Of a DNA stretch of 64,000 bases, positions 31,601 through 45,250 are shown in pieces. The position numbers and the translations under genes are program-made. Below the pieces are notes generated by a model. It was not told the DNA's origin. It did not search any database and saw only the letters and a list, made by a program, of their open reading frames with translations. The stretch lies in assembly GCF_009727055.1 (NCBI RefSeq), contig NC_052353.1, forward strand, positions 40,781,729 through 40,845,728, in the 5' to 3' direction. This DNA comes from Benincasa hispida. Taxonomy: Eukaryota; Streptophyta; Magnoliopsida; Cucurbitales; Cucurbitaceae. Each line of letters begins with the position of its first letter. Positions within the stretch are counted from its first letter, which is position 1.

Positions 31601-34600
31601 ATAGCCGATTGAGGATCCATAAGAAATAATTTTGAATCGTTGTTTATTAATTATATATGCATGTTGAATTACAAGATATGAGTAAAGTATAAGTAGGTGC
31701 TCCAAGCTTACTCCATTACAATGTAGACATTATCGTGGTCTTCAAATGCATCGTAGAATTGTACTAGATTAGTACGTCCAGTCAAGGCTCGCAATATTTT
31801 TACTTCCCGTCTCACATCCTCGATTGCAATAGCTGTTGTCATCTGGCAATTACAGATAGCAATATTACAAGTTACGAGAGTGAAAGTGTGAGAGCAAGAG
31901 AGTATCAAATGAACATTATCAAGAAGAAGAAGAAAAATTAAATAATCCTATAAGTTAAGGAAAGCCTCGGTTTGCCTTGCATTTCCTTGTAACAAAGTAT
32001 ATTTATCCATCCTTCTGCTTATTCGATATGGGGAATTTAGGCTTCCAATCATTATTCCTTAAATAATAAAAGAAAACAAGAAAGGGGGAAAAAGGGCCAA
32101 ACATTGGAAGAAGCTAACATTGAACAGCTGAAGTGATTAGTACACTAAGCTTTTAAAAACATCGATGCTCAAATAAAAATAAAAATAAAAATAGTACATT
32201 AATATCGCTCAGCATTTAAGGTCTACAATTATGAATCAACACCCCAAAGCATTAAAAATAAGCACCAAAGAACAAGACGAAGGTATAGAATGAACCACAA
32301 TAAATTTCTAGCAGAACAAGGCTAAAGGTTCATATATCCATAAATATTGTTAGAGCGTAAAGTAACTCCTCTCAGTGGGAAAAAAATCATGAGATAAAAT
32401 GCGGTCAAACTGCACAAACTTGGTTCTGTACAAGACATGCACTCATAATAGATCCTAGGTTAGGGGTGTCATTGCAACTAAGCCAGTGGCACGGTTACAA
32501 AAACACTAGGGTTTCTTATTTAGATGTCATCCTCAGAATTGATCTTCCCACTTGCCATCAGATAAGGAAAAATATAAACCCTATAGATCATGTTAAATGT
32601 GCATTATCCAACAAAAGGAGCAATTAATGAGCAAGGAAAACTGAAAACTGAACAAAAGACTTGCAACTGACAATTCCAAAGAGTCACTACAGCACAATGC
32701 ACACCCAATCCAAGTTTCTGCTGTATGTAGATCAGAGTATGACAAAATCACAGACTCACGGTAATAGTAAAAAAAAAAAAAAAAAAAAAAAGAAAAGGAG
32801 CAAAAAAAAGCATGAACATCGTACAATTGAAAAACATACATAATTCTTTCGCATTTGATGACCCAGAAGAGTCAACATTATGCAACTCAAGTTTCTATCA
32901 TTAGGACATCAGAATATGCCAAAATCGCGATAGTGAAGGCGAAAAAGATGGAGCACCAAACAATCTTAAAATATACATAATTCATTCATATTTGCAACTT
33001 AAGGACCTCAAGTATGACGATTACATATTTCAGCTTCTTAGAAGCCTTTAATATCATTTAAAAATTCAACTTCAACCCAAATATTCAGCAAACCTAAGCC
33101 AACTGACCACACCCCCATATGTTTTAACAAAAATGATGCACATATACACCATACACAATGAATTTAGAAAATGAAACTTAAGATGAAATCAAGTTCTTTA
33201 TTTATTATAAGATCACCAACTTGTCGATGAAGTTGTTATCCGTGCAGTTCGTTAACTTTTCTTCGGTAAAAAAGAACCCGATACTATATTACAGATATCT
33301 AATAGCTGAAATAGATTCTACTGTCCATCTAATTCCTGTAGTAGAAGCGAGAACTGGCAAAAGGGTTGCTTCATTCGACTGAATTGAAAGATCACTTGAA
33401 AAGTCTAGTGTGGCAAGAACCCATTGGAGGCCAAGAACCTCCTCAAAAACTTACTTGATGTCGATCGAATTCTAAAAAATGTCGCATCTCAAACAGTGAA
33501 AAGTTCATTTCGGAGAAATACCGGGAGGAAAATTGGTATCAAGAGGGAAGTTTAATATTATTCCTTGAGTAAAACATTGCAGAATTGTTGTCTAAAGAAA
33601 CAAACTATATTTCCTTAATTGTGTTTGAAACAGTAGAAAACCAAATATGGGCTCCTCTGGCGGGCCCAGATAATCCTCGTCGTTGACTTCAAAGGTAAGA
33701 AAAGCCATATAAGCTGACCCCTTTACGCGTCTGCCGCACAAAATCTCAATTGCAGAAGTGTTCAAGATAAAGTAAGATTATATTTAATTGCCTAAATTTA
33801 TTAATCAGCCAGAATTGTTGAATACTTTACTATGTGAACATGATCTTTATATGGAAAACTACCCAAGAGGAAAATTCAAAACCAAACTCTATATTTTAAC
33901 AGAAAGATCAAGTGAGCAGAGCAAATCTCAAGAAACACTGCCTGAACTTGCAGATTTAGAGACGGGTGGAGATGAAACTCAGCCAGAATTAGCTTCTCCA
34001 AGGAGAAAAGCAAGTGGGTTATGATTCAAACAAAGATCCTAAGCCAAAAATAAGAAGTGCCCACCAATTCTGTACATAATTAACTTTCGTCTCAGGAACT
34101 ATACACCCAAATTCACAGGAATTTGAAAGAAAGTGGGAAATTCAAAATTGGAATTAAACTAACCTTAGCTTTAGGAATAACTTTAACAGCAACTTGTTGA
34201 CCTTTAAGCTCGCCTTTCTTGAACCTAGCAGAACAAGTATACCCAAAATGCCCTCTACCCACCTCCTCCCCGACCTCCAATCGACTCGTGAGCTCTTTCG
34301 AGAACCCAAATCTCTTATCCAACTCGATCCCATTTTCCTCATCGCCTTCCTCCGGAATCGCCGCCGTAGAACCCGCCTTTTTTCCAAGCCGTCGCGCAAG
34401 CACCGCCCTAATATGCTTCGCCGGAGAAGGAGGAGCAATCGAGCGCCGGAAGAACCTACCAGGAGTCCTACCAGGAGTGGAGGTAGCACTCTCAGTCCCA
34501 CCCGCCGGCAACGGTGAGTTCTGACTCTTCTTCTTCAAAAAATAAGGCGATGGACTAGGACTGAAGAAAGGGAAGAACGGCGACTGTTTACCGGCGACGA

Positions 34601-34724
34601 GATCATCTTTCCGGTGAGGAGTTGGAGCCGATTTGGGAGTCTGAGATGGATCAATCCGACCATCTGGGTCTCTTGGAGCATACGGATTTGGCTTTGCTGG
34701 TGGCTTTGAAGTACATATACCCAT
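28650..34724 (-). CDS. CRK: CDPK-related protein kinase (CRK family), 11 exons
   Basis: Exons, all with GT/AG introns: 34724-34164, 31842-31712, 31463-31422, 31321-31213, 30248-30170, 30084-29788, 29705-29593, 29456-29349, 29251-29189, 29080-28913, 28790-28650. The spliced frame is open: 603 aa, usual for CRKs. MGIC at the N-terminus fits myristoylation and palmitoylation, so membrane attachment. A Ser/Pro-rich variable domain (to ~145) contains TPGRFFRRS and PPSPAKHI, typical of CRKs. Kinase domain: GRGHFG (156-161), VAVK with Lys181, HRDLKPEN with catalytic Asp277, DFG 298-300, and [10 protein letters not shown]. All catalytic residues are present, so it should be active. The C-terminal EF-hand-like region ([11 protein letters not shown] and others) is degenerate, as expected in CRKs, which bind calmodulin rather than depend strictly on calcium. 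The CRK1/2/5/6 side of the family is more likely than CRK3/4 (inference). Introns 1 and 4 are the long ones (2.3 kb and 964 bp). Confidence 0.95.
30601..30891 (+). repeat. Three identical 97-bp tandem repeats in a CRK intron
   Basis: Units start at 30601, 30698 and 30795, each AACTAAACTAGAAATAGAGT.. ending CTTCGAATTC. The three copies are identical by eye. They lie in the intron between exons 4 and 5 of CRK, antisense to the gene. Confidence 0.97.
30601..31020 (+). mobile_element. LINE 3' tail fragment, antisense in CRK intron 4
   Basis: The 97-bp unit plus the following sequence (AACTATTCTATAGGT, GGGGCTCCTTTTTGTGGGTTG, TTGTATTC..TTCCTCAATGAG) is in the same order as the sequence at 61490-61722 and resembles L1-type LINE 3' ends common in cucurbits (recall). 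The triplicated part corresponds to the end of the LINE ORF2 region. Confidence 0.6.
31843..34163 (-). other. CRK intron 1, 2.3 kb
   Basis: Donor GT at 34163-34162, acceptor AG at 31844-31843. It contains a 22-base A-rich run near 32770 and an unremarkable 78-aa ORF on the opposite strand (33788-34024). No transposon is recognised. Confidence 0.8.
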
Positions 34725-35457
34725 CGGAAAACTTGGAAATCAGTGAAATCACCGATCGAAGAAGAACCCCTTTAGGCTGTTACTGCTCTGTGACCCAGTA
34801 GAGTAAATCAACGGCATAGTATGAGGGAAATGGAAGAAATTTGAAGAGGAGAGAGAAAAAATGGAGGGTTCTTAAAAGGGAAGAAAAAAGGGATTTGTTG
34901 CAGAGATTTTGAGAGAAGAATGAAAGGGATTAAGGAAAAGGAAGAGAGGAGGATGAACTGAAAGAACTGATGGAGTGAGCCATCTAGCTGTACATCTTCA
35001 TATCAAACTGGCCACGTGTCAGGCACATGATATTTTTTTCCTCACATATTTTAAGTTTATTTTTTTGGTTTTTTTCAATTGTCCAAATATTTCCTACCAA
35101 AAATTAGGAGAAAAAAAAACCAATAGTAAAATAATAAAACTTTTAGTTAGTGACACCACCTTGTTATCTAACTAACATGTCATAATTGTCTTAATTAATC
35201 AGTATTTTTAAATAGGTTAAATTACAATGTTTAGTTTTTTAATTATTAAAATTATGCCTATATTTGGTTATAAGGTTTATTAATTATCTAATAAGTTTTT
35301 TAAAAAATATATCTAATAAGTTAGTATTTAACAAATTCTTTAAACTTAAAAAATGTTTATATAGCGATTTCCTTTTAGGTATCTGGTTTTTAAATTTATG
35401 CTTGATTTTATCTTTTTTACAAAACTATTTCTAACTCCTAATCAAATTCTAGAAAAT
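34725..35457. other. 5' region of CRK and flanking intergenic DNA
   Basis: Probable 5' UTR and promoter of the minus-strand CRK gene. A GA-rich stretch on the plus strand (34830-34970, GAGAGAGAAAAAATGG, AAGGAAAAGGAAGAGAGG) reads as a CT-rich leader on the gene strand, a common feature of plant promoters. No TATA box can be assigned firmly. Confidence 0.45.
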
Positions 35458-35718
35458 AAGACTCTATTTGATAACCATTTTGTTTTTAGTTTTTGTTTTT
35501 TAAAAATGAACCTATAGACATTACTTTCACTTTCAAAGACCAAGCCAAATTTTGAGAACTAAAAAAATAGCTTTCAAAAAGTTGTTTTTGTTTTTGGAAT
35601 TCGGAATTCAACCATTGTACTTAAGAATGATGTGAAGCATTATAAAAAATGTAGATAAAATAGACTTAATTTTTCAAAACAAAAACAAAAAACCAAATGG
35701 TTACCAAACGGGGTCTTA
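35458..35718. mobile_element. MITE family A, copy 1
   Basis: Ends are inverted: ACTCTATTTGATAACCATTT on the left and AAATGGTTACCAAACGGGGT on the right. The interior has CAAAAACAAAAACAAAAAACC, GTTTTTGTTTTTGGAATTC and AATTCAACCATTGTAC. About 260 bp, no ORF. A broken further copy (35719-35850) ends TGGTTACCGGACGGGACC. Confidence 0.75.
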
Positions 35719-35879
35719 GTTCTCAAAAATTAGTTTGATTTTTTTAAACCATTGGTGAAAAGTAGATAACAAAGAAAGAAATTTTGAGGTGGAAGTAGAT
35801 CCATAGGCTTGATTTTCAAAAACAAAATGGTTACCGGACGGGACCTAAAAAAGAAACATGTTTTTTTAATTATTTTTTT

Positions 35880-36260
35880 AAGGTCTCGTTTAGTGATCAT
35901 TTGATTTTTTATTCAAAATTTAAGTCTATTTCCTATCAATTTCGTATGATGTTTTACATATTTTTGAAGTAAAAAGAGTTAAATTTTTAGTCAAATTCTA
36001 AAACCAACAAATACTTTTTTTAAAAGAAAAACTTGATTTGATTTCTAAAAACAGTAAATAAAAAGTAGATATCAAAACAATAATTTCATAGATGGAAATG
36101 GTTTTTATAGGCCAAATTAAAATAAATAAATAAATCAAATAGCTAACTTGGTTTGAGTTCTTAAAACATAAGTAGAAAGTGGAGAACAAAATATATAAAT
36201 TTTGGATGGAAATAAGGTTAATAAGCTTAACTTTAAAAAGTCAATAGTTATCAAACAAGC
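35880..36260. mobile_element. MITE family A, copy 2 (diverged)
   Basis: The left end GGTCTCGTTTAGTGATCATTTG and right end TCAATAGTTATCAAACAAGC are inverted. The interior shares AGTAGATATCAAAACAATAA and GATGGAAATGGTTTTTATAG with copies 1 and 3. Confidence 0.65.
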
Positions 36261-39200
36261 TTAAATTTATAGTTTTGTTTCCAATAAATTTATAAACTTG
36301 TAATTATGTGTTCAATAAGTCATTGCCCGCTCAAAGTATTTTAACAATCATAGACTTTAAGTTATAAAATTGAAAGTTTAAGTTTTAATTAGATAAAATT
36401 TAATTGATAAGTTAATTATTAAAGAAAATTATATGCAATGACAGGTCGAATATAAAATTGAAAGTTGAGGAACTTAATAGGCATTTTTAAAAAGTTCACA
36501 TGCCTATTAAACAAAAAAATTTAAAAATTGAATGACCTATTAGATATTTTTTAAAATTTTGAGACAAAATACACACAAATTTGAATGAACTAAATGATTT
36601 AACCTAAAAAAATAATAAGATACTTTTTCTTTGCCATTTCTTTTACCAGCTAGACCAACTTTAACCTAAAATTTTAATTATCATATTGAATTCGATTATG
36701 TTCATTGAATAATAACTCTTTTAGCTAAGTTGATATATATACACATATTTATTCAATAAATAAATTTGAAATTAGAATTAAACCTTCAATTTTGAAGAAG
36801 ATAGTTGATGCTTTATATATTGATGGGAGATTTTTAAAAATAGGAAAATAAGGAAAATTATTTACACAAAATAGTAAAATTTAATATTTTTTTGATAGAG
36901 TTTGGTTGAAAGTTATCATTGTCAATCAGTGATAGAACTGACAGAAATCTATAATTTACATGATGTGATAATCGTTAATGTAAATTTATCAATATTTATT
37001 TTTATTATTTTTATTATTATTTCTGTAAATAATTTGACATTTTTTTATATGTAAAAATTTTCCTTAATTGAATATGTATTTAGATACTTTTACTTAGGTT
37101 TGGTTAGGTAAAATTATTTTTATCTTTAGGTGTGAGCATTTATTCTATATTGCGTTGAATACTTTATTGGTTACTTTAAGAGTTTGAGTAACATTCATCG
37201 AAGCACGAAACTTTGGAGAAATTAGTTCAACTTCACAATAACCAAATATATATATAAATCAAATCACAGGAAATTCTTAACAACTAAATGTTATAAGATC
37301 ACATATTAGTCGGTGAGATTAATAGAATTATCTATAGGTAAAGTATTAAATTTTCGTCAACATGTCGGTATTTTTAGATTTATATGGGTTCGATACCGAT
37401 TGAATGGTGAATCAATATTTTCATTATATCGTAGAAAAATCAATGAAATATAAAAATTAAGTCGCAAAATATCATAAATATAAATATAATATAAATAATA
37501 AACATGTTAACTTGTTTCAAAATCATAAATTGTTTATTTACTAATTTAAATTTTTTATTTTTATAATTTTTTAGAAATATTAATTAGATTCGAAACTTTA
37601 TCGATATTTTCATCGGAATTTCCGTAAGATCATGACTTTGATATTTTCATCGACATCACATTTTAAACCTTACTTATAAATTGAAAATCCATCCCTTTTT
37701 TTTTTAATTTACTTTTTAAGAGGAATTAATGATACCACTTGTTCAAGTTAGCATTTAAAGTAATGAAATTACAAGATTAATTGGTTTTTTTTAGGATGAG
37801 TTAATTTTAACACTTAAATCAAATGTAGAATTGTATATTAGGAAAGATAAACAAAAGTTTTAAGGTTGAAATTATAGGAGCAAAATAATTTTGTTCCCTA
37901 AGAATAATGAATATATTTAATGCATTTATTTGGGGAGGTTAGGAAGGAAAAATAATAGAGGTAGATAAGATTAGAAAAGGGGTGAGCTTGGTCCCAATCA
38001 CAAAGGACAAGACAATATTGTACTTTGGACACTAGATATAAATTTGTACATAATTATATAAAATAATTTATTTTATATTTAAATAATTGTGGTTCAAATA
38101 TCTTGGTTTAGGGTTTAAGTGGGTCCCACCAATTAGACAACTAGAGTTAATGTAGCAATTTTAAAATATGATTTTATAGTAGATTAGGTTTTTTTTAAAA
38201 AAAAGAAAAAAGAAAATCTTGAAACAAGTAGATTAGTGGCTTCTATACATTATATGATTTCTTTTTAAATAGTTATTATTGAAAATGGTGTATTGAATTC
38301 CTTGGGATTTGGTTTATGTTTGAGCAAGTTGAGTTAGAAAAGCAATGTTAATTAAAGAACCAATGGTTTCATTATAATTGGGATTTTTTTTTTTTTTTTT
38401 TTGGGGAGGAATTTTAAAAATAAATAGTAAAATTAATTTTATGTGATAAAGATGGATAGAAGTCGATCGGTGTCTATAAATGATAGTTTCTCATAATACG
38501 GATAGAAGTATATCAATATATAATAATATTTGTTTTTCTTTTACTATTTCTATAAATAGCTTTAACAATTTTTTCATTTTTTGTTTGTTTAAATTAAACA
38601 AGATGGAAATTAAATACTTGACATTTTAACTATATGGTATAATGTTTTAACAACATGAAAGGCTTTTGAATAGACCGTTTACAAGAAAAAAATTAGTCAT
38701 TTACTTGTGCGTAAGAAAATTAATTATAAAAGCGCTTTTATGTTTATTAAAGAAAACAAAAAAGAAACAACAATGTACTTTTGACTATACTTTATTTTAT
38801 AATATAACTCTTTTATATTTTAAATTCGAATATTCAATTGAAAATAAAACACAGTCTGTTGAACTAAAATAATTTTTTTTTTAATATGTGAAGTAGATGA
38901 CCGAATTTTAAATCCTTGAGATCGTTGTAGCTTTTAAAATAATTTATGGCAGGTGTACTTTTCAAAGAATTAGTTGTGAAGAACGTAAAATAGTGTTTAG
39001 TGAATAATTTTAAATAAAATAACTAGTTACAATATTTGGTAAATTAATACTAAATTGGTGCAATTTAGTTACATGAACCAAATAGGCTTATTAGTTCAAA
39101 TATTCCTGTATGGATAATAAAATTTTATTGTATTGGTAAATATTTGGTTTATTTTCCTTTATTTGAAAACAAAACCTAATTAATTTACAAATTGTCAAAA

Positions 39201-41239
39201 ATGGTACATGATTTAAATTTCAACTAATTTTATTTGATAGTTTTTAATAAAAATGAATCCTTTAAAATATGAAATAGATATGACAAAATATATTAATATA
39301 AAATGATATTATTGTAATGTATTTATTTAAATGGTCGAGAAGTTAGTAAATTCGTAGGAGAAACAAAATTTAAAAGCTAGTATCTTTCAGCTTTTACACG
39401 TTCACTAAAATTAAAAAGTGATTTTGATAGATTAATAATATTTTACCAGATTTTTCTATAATTATAATTGCTAACGTAATCCCAAACGAGACTAAATTGA
39501 TACCATTGATCGTCTTTAATTTATGTGGTTTGTATCAACTTTTTATGAAGCCATCATTCTTAACAAGAATAACAAAACTCATTGCTTTGTATTTTAAAAT
39601 ATCATTATTAAACTTTTGGTTGGTTTGAAATACTTTTATTAAATTAGTTGAAATTTAGTCTTCTAAAGTCTTCTATTTAACGTCTTTAAAAAAAAGAAAA
39701 AGAAAAAAATAAGACTTCTATATAAAATAAGTTATCTTTTATTACGGATGACCTAAACAAGTCCCTTTCAAGACTACCTTTTTTTTCTTTAACTTTGTCA
39801 AATAGTTTCAAATAATTCAAAATAAACTATTCAATAATTTAATTTAAAGCACGTTCATATTGACATTTTTTTTAAGGCCAAGTTATTACAAATAATTTTG
39901 AACTTTGTTTCAAAAAATATATTATAATTTTAAAAGTTACAATATTATTCTTCAACTTTTATAAGTATTTCAAAACTACCATGTGAATATAAATCTTTTA
40001 GAATTTCGAACAAAAATCATAACTTAAAATGGTGTTGTAATGACCTAAAACGACGTGATCATCTAAAATTTTTTCTCTGGGTTACTAACACACAATTTCA
40101 TATCTCAATTTATGTCCAAAATTTTAAAAAATTTCCAATCTAAGAGTGTTTTGAAACGATTATAAAACTTTATGGACAATATTGCAACTTTTGAAATTAT
40201 AGAGTTTTTTTTAAAAAAAAATAATAAATAGCAATATTGCAACTTTTGGCCAATTTTCAAAATTTTGACAAAATTGCAACTAGCAACTTTGGAAGGTTAT
40301 TTATTATAATTTAACTTTTTTTAGTTGATAATCATACTTAAAAAAAATAATAATACAGAAATGAAGATATCAAAATATTTGACTTTGAAGTCAATGGTAT
40401 AAGCACGATGCTTATTTTCACCATCGACAATCATATTTGGTTTTTATAAACAAGAAATTTAGTTGAATAAAAATATGTTCCTATGTATTTATTGAATTTT
40501 TAAATAACCGTCTTATCCGTCAACATAAAATTTATAATTATATACAATAGATCAATTGATTTTTAAAAACTTCTAATTTTTCAACATTTTAAAAGTCATT
40601 GTTTTGAAATTTTATGGACCTATCATAAACTTTTAAAAGTTCATAAATCAGAAATTCAAATTTAAAGGATTAGAGTTATGATTTAACAAATTTTGTCCGT
40701 AAACTTTGAGGTTTAATCCCTTCAATTTGAGGTTTGTGATTTCCAAACTTTCAAAAGTTTCAAATAGGTCTATAAACTTTAAAGGTGCGTTGACTATTAG
40801 ATCCTTGAAAAATTATAAATTTGTAAAAATTAATTGATCTGTTATTGTTCAATAAAATAAATTTTTAATTTTACGTATAATAGATATTTGAATCCCAAAA
40901 AGTATTACAATTTCAAAACTAAATTTATAATTTCAAAAGTTTAACGATCAAATTTTTCGAATCACCTAAAATAATTTATTTTTATACAAGTTTCTTTAGA
41001 AACTATTTTTAAAAAGTTTTCCAATTGTTAGGACAAAAGCCCAAAGAAGAAAAAAAAATATTTTTATTTTTCTTTAACCTAGTTTCTTGAATAATCAAGT
41101 TTCTAAAAATAGATCAATTTTAAGGTTTCTTCTCAAATATAATTTTTTTAAATATGTATAACAACACCAATTCTTACAAGTCATTCCACCACAACTTTTA
41201 TTTAAAAAAAAAAAAAAACACTTGGAGATTAAACCAAAA
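36261..41239. other. Gene desert, part 1
   Basis: Very AT-rich, with poly(T) runs and no supported coding sequence. It holds diverged AT-rich dispersed repeats of two types: 'aatagatct..aaacttt..aatttgta' blocks (36270-36600, 40500-40960) and 'gtgatag..aaatctat..aaatttgac' blocks (36840-37060, 38440-38570). ORFs are short and lack family features. Confidence 0.5.
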
Positions 41240-41330
41240 GTATTTTTTTTAAGTATAATAATGATATAAGAGATTCAAATCCGCAAATTTTTTAGTCGTT
41301 AACACATGTAATTTGTTAACTGAGTTAAAT
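41240..41330 (-). mobile_element. tRNA-derived SINE, decayed
   Basis: On the minus strand an A-box-like AACTCAGTTAACAAATT is followed by CATGTGTTAACGACTAAAAAATTTGCGGATTTGAATCTC. The B-box-like GGATTTGAATC is at 41282-41272. Same layout as the SINEs at 50601, 54238 and 58508. Confidence 0.5.
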
Positions 41331-43756
41331 TCACAAAATTCATTTTAACTGATTAAAAATTATCCAATGAAATTCAATTATCTTTAGATATGCTCTCATT
41401 TAATGCACTAATATTTTTGAAGTCACTTTCCTTTTTTATCCTACATTTATTCTAAGTAAGCCATCTATTTTCTAAAAAATAATATTTTTCGCTATGTTGT
41501 AACATTTATCACAACTAACAATATGGCATTGCTTCAATTATGTATATTAGTATATTGATATGGACATATATTAAAGCCAACTATTTTGTTTTAAGTTCAA
41601 CCAACAAGATTGGAGGGGATTTAAACCAACTCATGAACTTGATTATATCGATATTTTAACATACCTCTTCTCTACTTAGTTTTATAGGCTCGAAATTTCG
41701 TCGAAGATCAAACGAGTGACAATGACATTACAAAAATTAACTTTTTTACTCTTATATCATGTTAAAATCACCACCTAAAAACTCAAGTTGAGAAGGTTAT
41801 ATGACAAATTTAATAAAATCAATATTATTAGAGTGACTAGTTGAAGAAGCCACTATACTCAAGTATGCATATGAAAATTATATAAAACTAGCTCAAGTTA
41901 GGTATTGAAAATAATAGGGTTTAAAATACACTTTTAATAATCCTTAAACTTACATGAAAGTAACAATGTAGCCATAAACTTTGATTTGTAAATTGTAACA
42001 ATTTAATTATTGTACTTTTAATATTGTAATAGTTTAGTTCTTAAATTTTAGCATGCAACATAATGGTGATCCAATAATTTTATTTTATTTGTAACAATTT
42101 AATCTTTGTGGTAAAAAAATATTTTTATTAAAACTAAATGTCGATTTTTATTCTTAAACGCTTTGGAATCTGTAGCTTATAAACACAGTAGGTCCCCTAA
42201 TTAGTTTGCAAAATTTTATTAAAAAATTGACATAAAATTTCACAATAGAGACTAAGGCTACGTATGGCATTATGTTGACAATGTCAAAAAGCCATTTTGA
42301 AAAAATCCTAACCATTTTTGCGTTCGACAACATAGATTTTAATTAAATCTATATCACTTTTAAAAACACGTTAATTTAAAGTTGATTTTAAAAGCATCAT
42401 CCTTCTAACTTTTAGATTTTCTTAGAATTAGGTAGGTTATATATATAGTTTTCAATTTTTTATTTTTAAAAGATATTTTATATATTAATCTATTTCTCAC
42501 TTAATCAAATCTAATTTTCGATTTTTCATGAGTTAAATGCATCATTTTTTTTTTAAAAAAAATAGCTATGCCATATTCATTATTTTTCCTAATAAAGCTA
42601 TTTTAATATTTAAAAATTAATCTATAACAAACAAAATTAATCATGTTAAACAATTATTTAAATTTTAAATTACATTTTTTTTTTATAAAAAAAAGTGGAT
42701 TATAAGTCTATTTTAATAAGTTGTTTTTGTATTTATTTACCAAAATACTCTAACCTACTTTTTCAAATTTAAGCTAACATTTACCAAACACTATTTGACT
42801 TATTTTCACAGCTAATTTTTCTAAAAGCACAGCCGACAACAATTATTTTAAAAACTACAACAATCCCAAATGGAGCCTAAATATTATTACAAATTTTAGA
42901 GTACATAGATTAAATTATTATAAACCAAAATTAAAAGACTAGATTATTGCAGAATTGAAAGTATATATACATGAACGAAATCGTTACAAATCAAAATGAA
43001 TACAAAATTTAAAACAAACTATCTTGAAAATACAACCAAATAAGCTCTAAAATGTCTTTTTTTTAAATAAAAAAAAATGACATTGTCATGTCCATAATAC
43101 AAGTGTTGCCATCATGATTATATTTGATTTGTAGCATCAATTTCATTTACTTTTGTGATTATTAATTTTTCTTTTTCTATATAAGTATATGGTTTTTGCC
43201 CCCACATGAAATGTTGAGAAATATCCCAACATAAACATAGAGGGATAGTTCATGGGTCATAATTGTGTTTCTCAGTCTCTTAGGTGAAGACATCCCACAA
43301 ATGATCTCAACTACTTCTGTTTTTATATCTTAACTTCCATTATTTTCTTTTCAAATTAAAGTATACTTTTGTATCTTTATAAACTTTCACTTTATTCTAT
43401 TTTCTCTTTTTTTAAATGGTGTATTTGTGTGCTTAATTTGTGGTAATTTTGGCCATATATATATACACACACACTCTTGTATCTTTATAGACTTTCACTT
43501 TATGTAATTTTCTCAATTTTGTACAATATGTATTTTGTCTATTAATTTTGATGATATTTTTGTGTTTAAAAATTATTTGATTGAAATATATTATGTAATT
43601 TCGCAGGATCGACAAAAAAAAATATATTTTTGTATGGAGTCTGTTTAGAGGAATATTGACGATGTGTTTGTGGGTGATTTTGAAAACGTTGAAATTAATT
43701 TTATCATGTTTTTATTATTATCAAACATGTTTTTAATAATTTAGGATTAATTTATG
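41331..43756. other. Gene desert, part 2
   Basis: AT-rich; AT-rich dispersed repeats at 41930-42220; an alternating TA/CA microsatellite near 43456-43476. No gene. Confidence 0.45.
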
Positions 43757-44060
43757 TCTTGTTTGGTAATCATTTCATTTTTAAAGTTTGGTTTTTAAAA
43801 ATTAAACATATTTCTTCTACATTTCTTACAATGATTTGCATCTTTCTAAAGTACAATAGTTGAATTCTTAGTCAAATTTCAAAAACAAAAACAAGTTTTT
43901 AAAAGCTACTTTTTCTAGTTTTCAAATTTTGGTTTGGTTTTGTAGACCATTGGTAAAAAAATGGATTACAAATGAATAAATTTGGAGGTGGAAGTAGTGT
44001 CTATAAGCTTAATTTTCAAAAACCAAAAGCCAAAAATGAAATAATTACCAAACGAAGCCT
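43757..44060. mobile_element. MITE family A, copy 3
   Basis: Inverted ends CTTGTTTGGTAATCATTTCA and TGAAATAATTACCAAACGAAG; interior GTACAATAGTTGAATTC, GGAGGTGGAAGTAGT and CCATTGGTAAAAAAATGG as in copy 1. The best-preserved copy in the window. Confidence 0.8.
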
Positions 44061-44928
44061 TACACTTTGAAATCTAAAGACTAAATGGAACTAGACCCAC
44101 AATTTGGGGACCAAAAATATTTTTTTCCCTAAAAAAAATCATGGAAATGTTTTTTTTTTCTTTTTTTTTTTAATAATAAAAAAAGTCATTTTTAAAAGTC
44201 TTTTAAGATAGTTTTTGAAATAAGTGTACCAAACATAATTTCATTGTTTTCTTTGTATTTGTACTTTTATTTTTGGAAACATAAAAATGAAAATGGATCA
44301 CAAACTACATGAGGTTTTAGTCATTCAAATTTAAGTTTGTATCCAATAAACTCTTAATATAAAATTATTTCTTGTCTAATAAACCTCTCAACTATTAAGA
44401 TATCTCACAAAATCACTTAAATTTTAATCTCATGTTTAATATGCATTTTACCTATACAACACTTTTTTAAATTGACAAATCCATTAGACATAAATTTGAA
44501 CTTTTATCTAATAGATTTTTAAACTTTTGGCTTTATAACTAATAGATCTATGACTTTAACAAAATGTGAAATTAAAAATTTAGCCTAAATTTTAAATGGG
44601 TTTAATATGTCCTTAAACTTTAAAAATGCTTAATAAATCTTTGAGCTTTCTATTTTAATATAACGTATTCGACGTTCTAAAAAATGAATAGACTTGTTCG
44701 TAGACAATTAAAATTATGTATTTAATAGATTTTCAAACTTTGATATTGATTTTTTTTTTAAAAAAAGATATATAGTGAATACGTCAACAAAAAATCAAAA
44801 GTTTGACAATCTATTAAACCCCAAATTAAAAGTTTGGTTAGATATTAGACATATAGTTAAATGTTCAAGGCAGTAGAAACATTTTAGAGGGTGATTGGCG
44901 TCGGGAGAGGAATTGTTAAATCTCAAAT
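44061..44928. other. Gene desert, part 3
   Basis: AT-rich dispersed repeat blocks of the 'aataaatct..gagctttc' type. No gene. Confidence 0.4.
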
Positions 44929-45250
44929 GGTGTGTTTAGAGCAAGGATTATCTAAAACCATAATAACCACCTCAGTAAATACTATTTTGTATTCCCCTAA
45001 TTAGTTTCAGTCAACACTATTTCAAAACCATCATTTGCTACAGTATTTACTATTTGTTACAACTTGTTACTATTTTACCTTCATCATTTTTTTTATTCTC
45101 TACTACAGTGTTTACTATTTCATTCTCAAATTAAAATAGTTTATACCTCAAACACATATTATTATAACCCAAACGAAAATAATCTACATTCTAAACACAA
45201 ACTATTATAACCTAGGACTATAGTAATCAACTGTTTGTCCCAAACGCTCG
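44929..45250. mobile_element. MITE family B, copy 1
   Basis: About 320 bp. Left end GGTGTGTTTAGAGCAAG, right end TTGTCCCAAACGCTCG, roughly inverted. Interior blocks shared with the other copies: CTATTTTGTATTC, ACTACAGTGTTTACTATTT, CTCAAATTAAAATAGTTTA, AAACACATATTATTATAACC and AATAATCTACAT. Confidence 0.8.

Noticed and set aside
33788..34024. 78-aa plus-strand ORF
   Set aside because: Lies in CRK intron 1 on the opposite strand; no family resemblance.
34154..34524. Three overlapping ORFs of 101-115 aa
   Set aside because: Shadow frames of CRK exon 1.
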